Below the pieces are notes generated by a model, which was given only the letters and a program-made list of their open reading frames with translations, was not told the DNA's origin and did not search any database. The position numbers and the translations under genes were made by a program. From Merluccius polli (lineage: Eukaryota; Chordata; Actinopteri; Gadiformes; Merlucciidae), in NCBI GenBank assembly GCA_030340625.1, contig JAOPHQ010004856.1, positions 62,001 to 126,000 on the forward strand: DNA of 64,000 nt, given 5' to 3'. This document shows, piece after piece, positions 23,037-34,165 of the stretch (positions are counted from its first letter, which is position 1; the number at the start of each line of letters is the position of its first letter).

Positions 23037-23480
23037 TTGACCAGGAAGCTCCCAGAACTTACCAGAGGTGGATGCCGATGGATTGGGAACTTTGAAGAAC
23101 AAACGGCAGGACAGAAGTTGGCCCTGGGAGACATAAAGGCCCTGCTGAGCCCCATTGTGGGAACAGAGGCGATCACAAAGGTTTTCCAGAAAGCAGGCAT
23201 CTCAGAAGCCATCCTGAGCACCCACTTTGACCACAACCCCTTCGATCCATATTGCCCACGAATCTGCCATCCGAGTGCTCTACCCATATGTGCCCAACAC
23301 CTGTTTCCTGGAAGACACAAGTGGACACTCAGAGAGGATCCCCTGGCGTTCCTCCACCGCATGAAGTGCAAATGGATCACCGAGACAGGAACCCCACTCA
23401 CAGGAGGACTGCTGACGACCACCCTGTTCAAAACAATGGCCACGCAACCGCCCCATCTCCCTCAATACCCGCCTCCTTAG
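23037..23480 (+). pseudogene. gag-like capsid fragment of the LTR element
   Basis: A 147-codon open frame has features of a retroelement capsid: an RWIGNFEEQTAG-like segment, GDIKALL, a Pro-Phe-Asp-Pro turn, and a later segment with Lys-Trp and a Thr-Thr-Leu-Phe motif. Neither a zinc knuckle nor a protease, reverse transcriptase or integrase follows before the 3' LTR at 23727. The copy therefore cannot be autonomous. The family assignment is by pattern only. Confidence 0.5.
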
Positions 23481-23716
23481 GTGCCCATAATCCCATAAAA
23501 CTACCAACAGCAACCCCAGGGCCCTCAACAGCAGCAGCGCTCCACCTATCATTATGCCCCAAATAACCTGAAACGAGGCTGCAGACTTGGCCCACCGATT
23601 TGTTTTGGATTATTTTGTTTTAATATGGTATTTGGATATTTGTGTGCGTGGTGTTTTTGTTAATATAGCACCGTGTAGACCCTATGGTCCTCTTCTGGTG
23701 GAGATCTGTGATCTCC

Positions 23717-23726
23717 AAGGGGGGAC
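23717..23726 (+). promoter_or_regulatory. Polypurine tract of the LTR element
   Basis: AAGGGGGGAC lies directly before the 3' LTR, the usual position for priming of plus-strand DNA. Confidence 0.75.
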
Positions 23727-24087
23727 TGATGATTGAAAATTCCATTACATGTGACTCTTTTTAATATTCTGCCTAGTAACCTCACACAACCTTATCTAAG
23801 CATGAACACCTGGTGCACAGGCCTTGACTGGCTCTAACCAGACCACAGTTGAGAATACAACCATCCATTGTTTCACACACACAGACACACTATGCTCAAA
23901 AGAACACGCCCTACTTTTATATAATCTTCCCCACATTGTCGCATGGGCACCTTTGCTTCATTGAGCCAATGTCATTGTACATCATTTTAAATCTATTACT
24001 CAGGCCTTAAAATAAACGCAGTTATACTTTGGAATTCTTCTCCACGCTACAACTTTTTATTCACGGCGGACCAGAAAATCCACGTCA
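23727..24087 (+). repeat. 3' LTR (361 bp, uninterrupted)
   Basis: It begins TGATGATTG and ends ACGTCA. A TATATAA box (23918-23924) and an AATAAA signal (24011-24016) are in the order expected for U3 and R. It is followed by ATAG, the second copy of the target duplication. It shows the pre-insertion sequence for the Harbinger element (GGCCTTGACTGG). Confidence 0.9.
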
Positions 24088-24422
24088 ATAGATGTACTGT
24101 CTCTGGTGACGTCACCGGCTGTGTTTCCATGATGGCTGCCCACTAACGGATATTATTATTATAAAAATCCTTTAATGTTGACTACGTACTTGGTTGGGGC
24201 ACCGTACCATAGTGAATATTGTACACATTCGCACATTGACCTTCACTTACTATTTTGTGAAGCGCTTCTATCTGGCGTTTGGACATTGCCTTCGTGGGCA
24301 TTTCATCTTGCTTTTTTTATCTTGTGTGGATGGGAGCTTGCCTTATTTGTCTCGCACGGATGGGCGCTTGTGTCTTTTGTCCTGCAAGTCTTTTTTCGCA
24401 CGGTTGGGGTGGTTGTGACAAA

Positions 24423-24645
24423 ATGGATGAGCCCATGCCCACAGCAGAATCCTCAAATGGCCAACAAGCACATTTATTTACTGCATTGATGGAAAACTCA
24501 CGCTTCCAGGCAATGATCTGTCCAAGATGTAGAAGCCTTCCTGGATTTAGGGAATATAATTACTTTGATCCACAAGTCAGAAATCAACCCAACAGGAGCT
24601 GTGCACCTTTTGAAGATATGACAGATAAGAAAATCAGTGGCAATC
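24423..24645 (+). other. Unrecognised open segment upstream of Rex3
   Basis: A frame starting at ATG 24423 runs in phase into the Rex3 frame. It includes a Cys-x2-Cys pair (CPRC) and acidic residues but no domain I can name. It could be a remnant of the retroelement whose integrase lies just after Rex3, or unrelated sequence. The in-frame fusion with Rex3 is probably chance. Confidence 0.35.
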
Positions 24646-27600
24646 ACCGGCCGGGCACAGCCCGAAAGGATGACGTGGGACCCCCTTCCCGCCGGCTCAC
24701 CACCAGCAGGAGGGGCCAAAGGGGTCGGGTGCAGTGCAAGCTGGGCGGCGGCCGAAGGCGGGGACCTTGGCGGTCCGATCCTCGGCTGCAGAAGCTAGCT
24801 CTAGGGACGTGGAACGTCACCTCTCTGGTGGGGAAGGAGCCTGAGCTGGTGCGCGAGGTTGAGAAGTTCCGGCTAGATATAGTCGGCCTCACCTCGACGC
24901 ATAGCAAGGGCTCTGGAACCAGTCTTCTCGAGAGGGGTTGGACTCTCTTCCACTCTGGAGTTGCCACTGGTGAGAGGCGCCGGGCAGGGGTGGCAATACT
25001 TATTGCCCCCCGGCTTGGTGCCAGTATGTTGGAGTTTACCCCGGTAGACGAGAGGGTAGCCTCCCTCCGCCTTCGGGTGGGGGGACGGATCCTGACTGTT
25101 GTTTGTGCCTATGGTCCAAACAGCAGTTCAGAGTATCCACCCTTTTTGGACTCCTTGGAGGGGGTGCTGGAAAGTGCTCCCTCTGGGGATTCCCTCGTTC
25201 TGCTGGGGGACTTCAACGCTCACGTTGGCAGCGACAGTGAGACCTGGAGGGGTGTGATTGGGAGGAGCGGCCCCCCCGATCTGAACCCGAGTGGTGTTCA
25301 GTTATTGGACTTCTGTGCTCGTCACAGATTGTCCATAACGAACACCATGTTCAAGCATAAGGGTGTCCATATGTGCACTTGGCACCAGGACACCCTAGGC
25401 CGCAGTTCGATGATCAACTTTGTAGTCGTGTCGTCGGACTTGCGGCCGCATGTCTTGGACACTCGGGCGAAGAGAGGGGCGGAGCTGTCAACTGATCACC
25501 ACCTGGTGGTGAGTTGGCTGCGATGGTGGGGGAGAATGCCGGTCAGACCTGGCAGACCCAAACGTATCGTGAGGGTCTGCTGGGAACGTCTGGCAGAGTC
25601 TCCTGTCAGAGAGAGCTTCAACTCCCACCTCCGGGAGAGCTTTGACCATGTACCGGGGGAGGCGGGGGACATTGAGTCCGAGTGGGCCATGTTCCACGCC
25701 TCCATTGTTAAGGCGGCCGACCAGAGCTGTGGCCGCAAGGTGGTCGGTGCCTGCCGTGGCGGCAATCCCCGAACCCGCTGGTGGACACCGGCGGTGAGGG
25801 ATGCCGTCAAACTGAAGAAGGAGTCCTATAGGACCTTTTTGGCCTGTGGGACTCCGGAGGCAGCAGGCAGGTACCGGCAGGCCAAGCGGAGCGCAGCTGT
25901 GGCGGTTACCGAGGCAAAAACCCGGACATGGGAGGAGTTCGGTGAGGCCATGGAGAACGACTTCCGGACGGCTTCGAAGAGGTTCTGGACCACCATCCGG
26001 CGTCTCAGGAGGGGGAAGCAGTGCATCGTCAACACTGTGTATGGTGGAGACGGTGCGCTGCTGACCTCGACTCGGGACGTTGTGGATCGGTGGAAGGAAT
26101 ACTTCGAAGACCTCCTCAATCCCACCGACACGCCTTCTGGTAAGGAAGCAGGGCCTGGGGACTCGGGTGTGGGCCCTCCTATCTCTGGGGCTGAGGTTGC
26201 CGAGGTGGTCAGGAAGCTCCTCGGTGGCAGGGCCCCGGGGGTGGATGAGGTCCGCCCGGAGTTCCTTAAGGCCCTGGATGTTGTGGGGCTGTCTTGGTTG
26301 ACACGACTCTGCAGCATCGCGTGGACATCGGGGGCAGTGCCCCTGGATTGGCAGACTGGGGTGGTGGTCCCTCTTTTTAAGAAGGGGGACCGGAGGGTGT
26401 GTTCCAACTATAGGGGGATCACACTCCTCAGCCTCCCTGGTAAGGTCTATTCAGGGGTGCTGGAGAGGAGGGTCCGTCGGATAGTCGAACCTCGGATCCA
26501 GGAGGAGCAATGTGGTTTTCGTCCAGGCCGTGGAACAGTGGACCAGCTCTACACCCTCTGCAGGATCCTTGAGGGTGCATGGGAGTTTGCCCAACCAGTC
26601 CACATGTGCTTTGTGGACTTGGAGAAGGCATTCGACCGTGTCCCTCGGGGAGTCCTGTGGGGGGTTCTCCGGGAGTATGGGGTATCGGACCCCCTAATAC
26701 GGGCTGTCCGTTCCCTGTATGACCGGTGTCAGAGCTTGGTCCGCATTGCCGGTAATAAGTCGGACTTGTTTCCAGTGAGGGTTGGACTCCGCCAGGGCTG
26801 CCCTTTGTCACCGATCCTGTTCATAATTTTTATGGACAGGATTTCTAGGCACGTTGAGGGGGTCCGGTTTGGTGACCTCAGGATTGGGTCTCTGCTTTTT
26901 GCGGATGATGTGGTCCTGATGGCTTCATCAGACCGTGACCTCCAACTCTCGCTGGACAGGTTCGCAGCCGAGTGTGAAGCGGTCGGGATGAGAATCAGCA
27001 CCTCCAAGTCCGAGTCCATGGTCCTCAACCGGAAAAGGGTGGAGTGCACCCTCCGGGTCGGGGATGAGATCCTGCCCCAAGTGGAGGAGTTCAAGTACCT
27101 CGGGGTCTTGTTCACGAGTGAGGGGAGGATGGAGCGGGAGATCGACAGGCGGATCGGTGCAGCGTCTGCAGTAATGCGGACTCTGCACGGATCCGTCGTG
27201 GTGAAGAGGGAGCTGAGCCGAAAGGCAAAGCTCTCGATTTACCAGTCGATCTACGTTCCTGCCCTCACCTATGGTCATGAGCTTTGGGTAATGACCGAAA
27301 GAACGAGATCGCGAGTACAAGCGGCCGAAATGAGCTTCCTCCGCAGGGTGGCTGGGCTCTCCCTTAGAGATAGGGTGAGAAGCTCGGTCATCCGGGAGGA
27401 GCTCGGAGTAGACCCGCTACTCCTCCGCGTTGAGAGGAGCCAGATGAGGTGGCTCGGGCATCTAGTTAGGATGCCTCCCGGACGCCTCCCTGGTGAGGTG
27501 TTCAGGGCACGTCCCACTGGTAGGAGACCCCGGGGAAGACCCAGGACACGCTGGAGAGACTATGTCTCTCGGCTGGCCTGGGAACGCCTCGGGATCCCCC

Positions 27601-27686
27601 AGGAAGAGCTGGCCGAAGTAGCTGGGGAAAGGGAAGTCTGGGCTTCCCTGCTTAGGCTGCTGCCCCCGCGACCCGACCCCGGATAA
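24646..27686 (+). CDS. Rex3-like ORF: endonuclease plus reverse transcriptase
   Basis: About 1010 residues of element-derived frame without a stop or frameshift. The N-terminal half is an APE-type endonuclease that would nick target DNA (WNVTSL, GDFNAHVG near nt 25205-25230, and TDHHLV near 25490). The C-terminal half is a reverse transcriptase with RQGCPLSPILF and the catalytic FADDVV (near 26895-26912), followed by the RTE-type thumb and tail. One oddity is MINFVV near 25409-25425, where Asp is usual in this family in place of Asn; this could weaken the endonuclease. The ATG opening the frame at 24279 is outside the element, so the natural start is unknown. Confidence 0.82.
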
Positions 27687-27714
27687 GCGGAAGAAAATGG
27701 ATGGATGGATGGAG
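24646..27714 (+). mobile_element. Rex3-like (RTE clade) LINE
   Basis: A single long frame for endonuclease and reverse transcriptase is followed by almost no 3' UTR and a GATG/GGAT tandem tail (27697-27714), as described for fish Rex3. The left junction is set where the characteristic GGCCGGGCACAGCCCGAA sequence begins and may be 5' truncated. ATCAC occurs on both sides (24641-24645 and 27719-27723) and could be a short target duplication. Confidence 0.8.
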
Positions 27715-28735
27715 GTATCACAGGCCTCTACTAGCTTCTCAACCTTTGAACTGCTTTATGCACATAAGCCCAGAGGTTTGCTAGACATAGACACTTGGGA
27801 GGAACAGCATTGTCCCTACAGGACCCTCATTGAACATGTGATGATAAGGGAGAGAGTGGCAGCTGTCTATCCCATATTCTATCTGTCCCAACAGAGATGC
27901 TTTCTCCCCCATCCCGGAGCTTACTAAGGTGATCCAACATTAAATAAATATGCTACCTGGCAGAACCATAAACCAGCATCCCTACAGGGATTCTGAAGCA
28001 CGGAGAGAAGCCATAAAGGATGAGGTAAAGAAAATGCTGGAATTGGGCGACATTGAAGAATCACATGCCTGGTCTAGTCCTATTGTGATGCAGCCAAAAA
28101 CAAAAGGCACAGTCCAGTTTTGCAATGACTTCAGGAAATTAAATGAAGTGTCAGTTTGACACATATCCAATGCGTGATTGACTGTCTGGGCACAACCCTG
28201 GAGTTAACAAAAGGAGGTCCAAGGAGACCTTTGCGAGGCCTGATGGGCTACAGCAATACACTTTCACCTTCCTTTTGGAGCTCCAGAACGTTTGAGAGGT
28301 TCAACAACCGCTTACTTGGATTATGTTATCTATAGTCCAGACTGGGAAAGTCACTTGAGGTTGGTACAGAACATGTTGGATTCTCTGTAGGAGGCAGGTC
28401 TAGAGGCCAAAATTCAGCCATTTATGACTGGCCTAGACTGGTCACAAAGAGGCAGGGTAAAATAATTTCTGGGCCTAGCTAAGTGGACCGAGAAGTCAAG
28501 AAGCAGCGCTCTCCAGTCTGAAGACAGCCTGTCCTGGCGCCACTGACTTCAATAGGGAGTTTGTAGTGCATACTGACTCTTCAGTGGTGGGTCTTGGGGC
28601 AGTATTGTCCTCAGTCCATGAAGTTCAGTGCTATACATCTGCAGGAAGTTGAATGATTCAATGTGGTGCTGCCACTGTGTCAGCTTGAAAGTGAGTTTGA
28701 AACAAACAATGAAAAACTGAAGCCTGCAAGGTGTT
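27713..28735 (+). pseudogene. Decayed Gypsy pol: integrase end then reverse transcriptase
   Basis: Codons at 27713-27925 match the C-terminal side of a Gypsy integrase (FSTFELLYAHKPRGLLD motif). Codons at 27948-28160 match the N-terminal side of a Gypsy reverse transcriptase (MLELGDIEESH, SPIVM, FCNDFRKLNEVS). Later fragments recall the RT core and RNase H (around 28556-28600, a Thr-Asp-Ser then a Gly-Ala-Val-Leu). Many stops and frameshifts separate them. Integrase upstream of reverse transcriptase is the order described for the Gmr1 group of Ty3/Gypsy elements. Confidence 0.7.
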
Positions 28736-29488
28736 CGTATTATGTGGTGACAGAAATGAGAATGTAATACTAGAGAGGTCGGAGCGAGCAAGTTTTAAAG
28801 AGAGAGGCAAAAACAGAGAGAAAGAGAAACACAAGAAGGCTGTTTCACCCCAACAAATGCACGCAAAGCGCAAGAGCCCAGCAGAAAACAAACAGAGAAA
28901 TAACAAACACCAAGTGGAAAAAATAAAGGTGTGAAATCTGGACCATGAGCCGTAAGGAGTATAGCAGCTCCATATCTATTTCTCATGTTACATATCAGCC
29001 ATAAGGAGGGCCGCACCACGCTGAGGGATGTGTGGGAGTGCCTCCGGGTTAATGTGTTGTTTACTTTGCTAGTGTTAGCTTCTCTGCTCTCTGCTGGCAG
29101 CACAACGCGGTACATTCAACAGGAATGGAGACACCACCCTGCGTCATTTGCACACCGCAGCGATACATCCAAAGACTATCTGGACCTCTTCTCACAAACA
29201 AGTTAATATCATCATTCGGAAGACGCCCCACAGATTGCAAAAATAATTGACTCAAGCTATTTTTGTTGTCTAAAAAAGTATTTGTTTTTGTATTTAGTAT
29301 TCCTGGGGACGTTGTGCCACATTCAATACTGACCTTGATCAATAGGAGTGTCTACACACATCACATGAATAGACAGGTGCATCCTCTTGGTTTGGATTAG
29401 GGAGGGATGGTGGTAGGTGACTGACATCACCACCGTATCTATTCGGTACTCTGTTAATGTCCAATTAGCACTTAGCAGCCTGTGTTAC
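28736..29488. other. Gene-free region
   Basis: No coding exon or element end was recognised. It contains a purine-rich stretch around 28795-28925. Confidence 0.45.
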
Positions 29489-31130
29489 AATAATAATAAT
29501 AATAATACATTTTATTTATACAGCGCTTTTACAGCTCTCAAAGACGCTTTACATAAAACCAATAAAATACAACAACAAAAAATATACATAAGTACTCAGT
29601 GCAGAGAGGAAGAAAGAGAAATAAATGAATAGAAGGACAAACAATGTGCAATAACTATGTGTGATTGTAATTTCAGGGGGCACAGAGAGAGACAGCTATT
29701 GTTACAGGTTAAACACAGATTTAAAAAGGTGGGTCTTGAGAAGTGATTTGAAGGTGGATAGGTTAGAACAGTCACGGATGTGTTTGGGGAGGGCGTTCCA
29801 GAGGGAGGGGGCGGCTATGGAGAAGGCTCTGTCGCCCCAGGTGCGGTGCTTGGTCCTGAGCGGGTGTGAGAGGAGGTTCGCATCGGATGATCGGAGGTTG
29901 CGGGAAGGGGTGTGATGGTGGAGCATGTCTGTGAGGTAGGAAGGGGCCTGGTTATGGAGGGCTTTATGGGTGAGGAGGAGGAGCTTGAAGTTGATTCGGT
30001 GTGGGACAGGGAGCCAGTGTAAGTTTTGCAATACAGGGGTGATGTGTTCGCGGGAGCGGGTATGGGTGAGGAGGCGGGCAGCTGAGTTTTGAATGTACTG
30101 AAGTTTGTTGAGAACCTTGGATGATGAGCCATAGAGGATGCTATTACAGTAGTCGAGTCGTGAGGTGATGAAAGCATGGATGAGAGTTTCAGCGGCAGAG
30201 AAGGAGAGTAATGGACGAAGGCGAGCGATATTCTTTAGGTGAAAGAAAGCAGTTTGGGTGAGGCGGCTGACGTGATGTTCAAATGAGAGGTTACTGTCGA
30301 AGATGATACCAAGGTTACGGATGAACGGGGAGGGTGACAGGGTACTGTGTCCAATGCTGAGGGAGAAGTTCTGGGATGATGTAGTGAGGGATTTCGGGCC
30401 AATGAGTATGATTTCAGATTTGTCACAGTTCAGTTGAAGAAAGTTTGTTTGCAGCCATGATTTCAGTTCTGTCAGACAGTTGTTGAGGGTTAAGTGGGTG
30501 GCAGGGGTGATGGATTTTGTAGAAATGTAGATTTGGATGTCGTCGGCGTAGCAGTGGAAATGGAGACCATGGCGGCGGATGATGGAACCAATGGGGAGTA
30601 AGTAGAGGATGAATAGGAGAGGACCCAGCACCGAGCCCTGGGGGACGCCTTGGGGGAGGGGGACAGTGGAGGAGGTGCAGTTGTTGATGTGGATGAAGTG
30701 ATGTCTGTCGGTGAGGTAAGATTTGAGCCAGGAAAGAGCAGAGCCAGTGATGTTGAGTGATGTTTGCAGGCGGGACAAGAGAATGGAGTGGTTGATGGTG
30801 TCGAAGGCTGCAGTGAGGTCAAGGAGGATCAGTATGTTGAGGTGCCCAGAGTCTGTAGAGAGGTTTGTGATTTTCAGGAGAGTGGTTTCGGTGCTGTGTG
30901 CGGAATCCTGATTGGAAGGGTTCATACAGTTCATGAGAGCGGAGGTGGGCTTTGATTTGTGCGGCGACAACGCGTTCCAGAATTTTTGACAGAAAAGGGA
31001 GGTTTGAGATGGGACGAAATTTTGAGATGGTGTCAGAATCCAGGCCGGGTTTTTTAAGGATGTATAATACACCTTGCTCAAGGTGTGGGAAACCTGTTAG
31101 CCACCAAAGCTCCTGCCTTGGCACTTTTCA
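29489..31130 (-). mobile_element. L2-like LINE, 5' truncated
   Basis: Minus-strand element with a 459-codon reverse-transcriptase frame. The 3' UTR runs down to an (ATT)n tail at 29490-29508, the type of microsatellite end typical of L2/Maui elements in fish. The 5' end is truncated near 31130. Relatives lie at 4488-4960 and 34306-35031. Confidence 0.82.
29702..31081 (-). CDS. L2-like reverse transcriptase (partial)
   Basis: An open frame of 459 residues. It contains the segment LLDLTAAFDTINHSIL (RT motif A with Asp), VPQGSVLGPLLF (motif B) and CYADDIQIY (motif C, the catalytic YADD), followed by a C-terminal region with WLPVPHRINFK and WNALPKHIRD typical of L2/CR1 elements. The endonuclease is missing because of 5' truncation; a piece of upstream frame can be seen to 31124 in another phase. 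The protein would be incomplete, so this copy is dead or dependent on others. Confidence 0.8.
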   Translation of the reverse strand: MSKVYYTSLKNPAWILTPSQNFVPSQTSLFCQKFWNALSPHKSKPTSALMNCMNPSNQDSAHSTETTLLKITNLSTDSGHLNILILLDLTAAFDTINHSILLSRLQTSLNITGSALSWLKSYLTDRHHFIHINNCTSSTVPLPQGVPQGSVLGPLLFILYLLPIGSIIRRHGLHFHCYADDIQIYISTKSITPATHLTLNNCLTELKSWLQTNFLQLNCDKSEIILIGPKSLTTSSQNFSLSIGHSTLSPSPFIRNLGIIFDSNLSFEHHVSRLTQTAFFHLKNIARLRPLLSFSAAETLIHAFITSRLDYCNSILYGSSSKVLNKLQYIQNSAARLLTHTRSREHITPVLQNLHWLPVPHRINFKLLLLTHKALHNQAPSYLTDMLHHHTPSRNLRSSDANLLSHPLRTKHRTWGDRAFSIAAPSLWNALPKHIRDCSNLSTFKSLLKTHLFKSVFNL

Positions 31131-31357
31131 GTAGTAGCGGAGACTCTGTTTTTGCTTGTGTTTAGCTTTGTGTATTCTGCATGACACACACCTCCACAAG
31201 CACAAAAACGTACTTGACTACACTGGTTAATTTGTGTGCGTGAGTGTGTGTACACAGACACGCTCACACACAAATACACAGATACGCTCACATACACAGA
31301 CGCAGACACACACACAAAAGAACAACACTAATTTCCTGTCCTTTCCGCAATGTTTAC

Positions 31358-31549
31358 CGTAACGATAGGGCCTCTCTCCTGGAAGTACTTGACCAGGGGG
31401 ATGGTGTTCTGTTTGAAGTTGGTGAGACGTCTCTCCGTGGCCTTGGGGTTGTCATCAGGGCGACCCTGCTGCTGGGCACGCTTCTCCAGGCGCTCCTTCA
31501 AGCGGTGGTTGGCGCAGGCTAGGAACACGACCAGGTCAGGGGTGCAGAT
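31358..31549 (-). CDS. ak5: Adenylate kinase 5, coding exon 6
   Basis: 192 nt, 64 codons, phase 0 at both ends. An acceptor (GGCAG) precedes it and a GTAAAC donor follows on the minus strand. It encodes the end of the first adenylate kinase domain: VVFLACA, then the LID-region signature GRPDDN, and the helix with NFKQNTIPLVKYFQERG. It is very close to vertebrate AK5. Residues are about 235-298. The following exon, which would begin the linker to the second kinase domain, was not found in 1-31357. Confidence 0.93.
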
Positions 31550-31707
31550 CTGCCAAGGAGACGTAAAGAAGAGATGCTTTCAAATGGGTTCGGCGGGGTC
31601 TTTCCAGATTCTCTCTCTCATCTAAGAATCTATTACATTTTTCCACAGATAAAACATTTAACATTTCTTTTTTTCTATGGCTGTTTTGGAGATGTCATTC
31701 AGATTAA

Positions 31708-32191
31708 AACTGCTGTAGGAGAGTGTAGAAAAGAGCAAGATTTTGAAAATAAACAAGCCAAAATACGCACCCTCCCTCCCACCCTACATTTCTGCTTCAT
31801 TGAGGTGATAACGCTTTGTACGCAAATGTGATTGACAGGAAAGATGGATTCCCCGAACCAATCAGAGAAGAGATGCCCTGATTGGTCAGAAATTAGCTGG
31901 GAGCAATTTAAAATCTAAATTGTCGTTCCTCGTATAAAAAAAAAAAATCAAAAACATAGGGTATCACTTGTAATTCTGTACTGTAATTTGCACTTTGTAT
32001 CCCTAATGAAAAATATAAAAACAAAAACAAAAATCTAAATTGTCTCACACAGAGGCAGGCGCACAGCCAACCAGGACAGATATTCAGATATTCTCACAGA
32101 CCATTTCATTCACAAACAGCTAAGGAATGACTGTGGTATTTCTAGCAGATTACACTCAAATGATAGCTTTTACATCTTCCCTACTGCACCT
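31708..32191. mobile_element. TTAA-type MITE, copy A
   Basis: TTAA lies on both sides (31704-31707 and 32192-32195). The ends contain CTGCTGTAGG and CCCTACTGCACCT. It shares interior blocks with 56441-56795 (CCAATCAG next to GGATTCCCC; TTACACTCAAAT). TTAA duplications are typical of piggyBac and Kolobok elements. Confidence 0.75.
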
Positions 32192-34086
32192 TTAATGAGC
32201 TGTTCTCAGACATTGGCTGCTCCATAAACATATCTGTATGGCATCCAGTCAGACCCTGAATTGGACGTACTAATGCACACCTTGGTCTGTTTTCAAAATG
32301 TGTTAACTAATGCAGCTGTATTGCAATGCTGGAAAATAAAATGCCAGGGCTTTGGTGGAATCTGAAGAGAGAGAGATCTGTAAATATTAATCAGCAGTAC
32401 ATATTAATGGCTTGTGTTTGTATAGCTCTTTGATTAGATTTTTATAATTGGTTGTCAATGTAAGTCAAATATGTCTGAAAACATGTCATTTTGAATCACG
32501 GTCTCTCTGCAAAGGTAATTTGAAGGTCACAATGGAAGACATTTTGCATTCAGTTAAGAGACAGCTTTGGCTAATGAGTTGTAATGATCAACAGCAGAAG
32601 TGTCACAATCTCTACTCTACCTGTATCTCTAATGAACACCACCAACGTGCTTAGATTTAAATATTATCCCTAATTAACATTTGGACAATAGCCAAAAGGT
32701 CATGGTCGGTTACTGCTATGCTTTCATACAGTAAGCACTTATTGCATTGGAATCTGAAATAGAAAGATCAAGGGTATACCGTAGAATTATTCTTGTTGCA
32801 GTATGATGCAATATGTCTGCAAAGACCGGCCAAAATTTGGCCACAGGTCAGGAAATAAATGTAATTTCTTGATTTTAATATAAAATGTCAGATGAATGTG
32901 TGAATGAGTGACACAGACCTAATTTGTGATCGGCCAGTGCTCTTAATTGTAAACACTGCGTTAGTGTTAAAGTCACGCTGTATATTTATAACCCGGCAAA
33001 GCTAAATGGGGACATGTGCACCAAGAGAAACTCATTACCCTATACAATAAACTATTAGGCTGTAACAGAAAGGAAGCATTTTGATTGAGCTTGTTTTGTT
33101 GTAACTTCTCAAACTGCTTAATACCGAGCTTTCAACCAGAAACACAGATGATTTTAAGTGAAGCCGATGCCACACCATTTCACCAAATGGAGCCTTCGAT
33201 CAATAAGCGTATCTCCGTTCATCTGCCTAGCTTAAAATGTCCCCATCTTAACATCCATTGTTTCGCTGCACACAGTTGGTCTCATTAAAATGAAATACAC
33301 AGAGGCAACAGACTACATTTGATCTGACTCTACACCCCCACCCCTACTCCCAACCCAAACCTAAAAATAGCATGAATGAAATTGTGTTGTTCACTTGCAC
33401 TTCTGCTCTATTCTTTTTCTATTGCTCAAGATGTGTGTATTGCAAAACCAAAGTTCCTGTTTCCATAGCTACCATTAACTTCTGCACATCCTGCCCCCCA
33501 CAGGTACCAACATCCATTGGGATCATGAACTGGCTTCTTCCTGCTCTGCTCTGGTGTCCAGTCACCACTATTTGTCTGACGAAACATGGTTATGTACGCA
33601 GCCATCGGATGCCTCCATTATATTACAGGTTGACATGGTGATTATTCCACAAGGCAATTAGCAGCTAGTGACTGCGTTGAATTACTGGGTGATCACCTCT
33701 TTTTGCCTGAAGACCTCACCTGTGAAACAGACATAAGTGCCCCCTAAACATTTTTGCAGAGTGGCATTGATCAAGCCATTGTCTATTTAATTGACTTTTT
33801 TTCCCATATTAGTTAATTTCCACAGTCATATAAGTCACCTATCCTTTTTATTTTTCGAATTACCTTAACTTCCTCTACAACAACAAAATGTTATGTTGTG
33901 ACATAAAAATTTTCACAACACATTTTCAGTTGTGTATCGTTAATTACAAGAAAGAGACAACCTCATACCTAGTGCAATAAACATCAATGCTAAAATACAT
34001 TATAGAAAGTTCAAAGTGCATTAGTGTATTGTACACACAATGATAGCCTACAGCTAGCAATGACTGGAATAGCAATGACTGGAAAT

Positions 34087-34110
34087 GGATAGCCCACATG
34101 TGGGCTATCC
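34087..34110. repeat. 24-bp perfect palindrome beside a (TG)n repeat
   Basis: GGATAGCCCACA is followed immediately by its reverse complement, then by (TG)n from 34115 to 34166. Such a hairpin next to a dinucleotide tract is prone to slippage. Confidence 0.9.
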
Positions 34111-34114
34111 ATTG

Positions 34115-34124
34115 TGTGTGTGTG

Positions 34125-34165
<41 letters not shown>

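Larger units (their letters stand above)
9087..24087 (+). mobile_element. LTR retroelement, 5' LTR split by a 12-kb insertion
   Basis: The two LTRs are each 361 bp once the insertion in the 5' copy is removed (9087-9185 plus 21210-21471, versus 23727-24087). They begin TGA and end TCA. The element is flanked by the 4-bp direct repeat ATAG (9083-9086 and 24088-24091). A primer binding site follows the 5' LTR and a polypurine tract precedes the 3' LTR. The internal region is only 2.26 kb with a gag-like fragment and no pol, so this is a deleted or non-autonomous copy. The 4-bp duplication is compatible with an endogenous-retrovirus-like or Gypsy-like integrase; the class is not settled. Confidence 0.88.

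Noticed and set aside
25826..26407. 193-codon minus-strand frame inside Rex3
   Set aside because: It is a shadow of the GC-rich Rex3 coding strand with no protein family features.
24279..27686. A 1135-residue protein starting at 24279
   Set aside because: Only the part from about 24646 belongs to the Rex3-like element. The upstream codons come from different sequence that happens to be open in the same frame.
1..31357. Further ak5 exons downstream of exon 6
   Set aside because: No segment encoding the expected linker or the second P-loop was found on the minus strand. The absence is by eye only; a spliced protein alignment would settle it.
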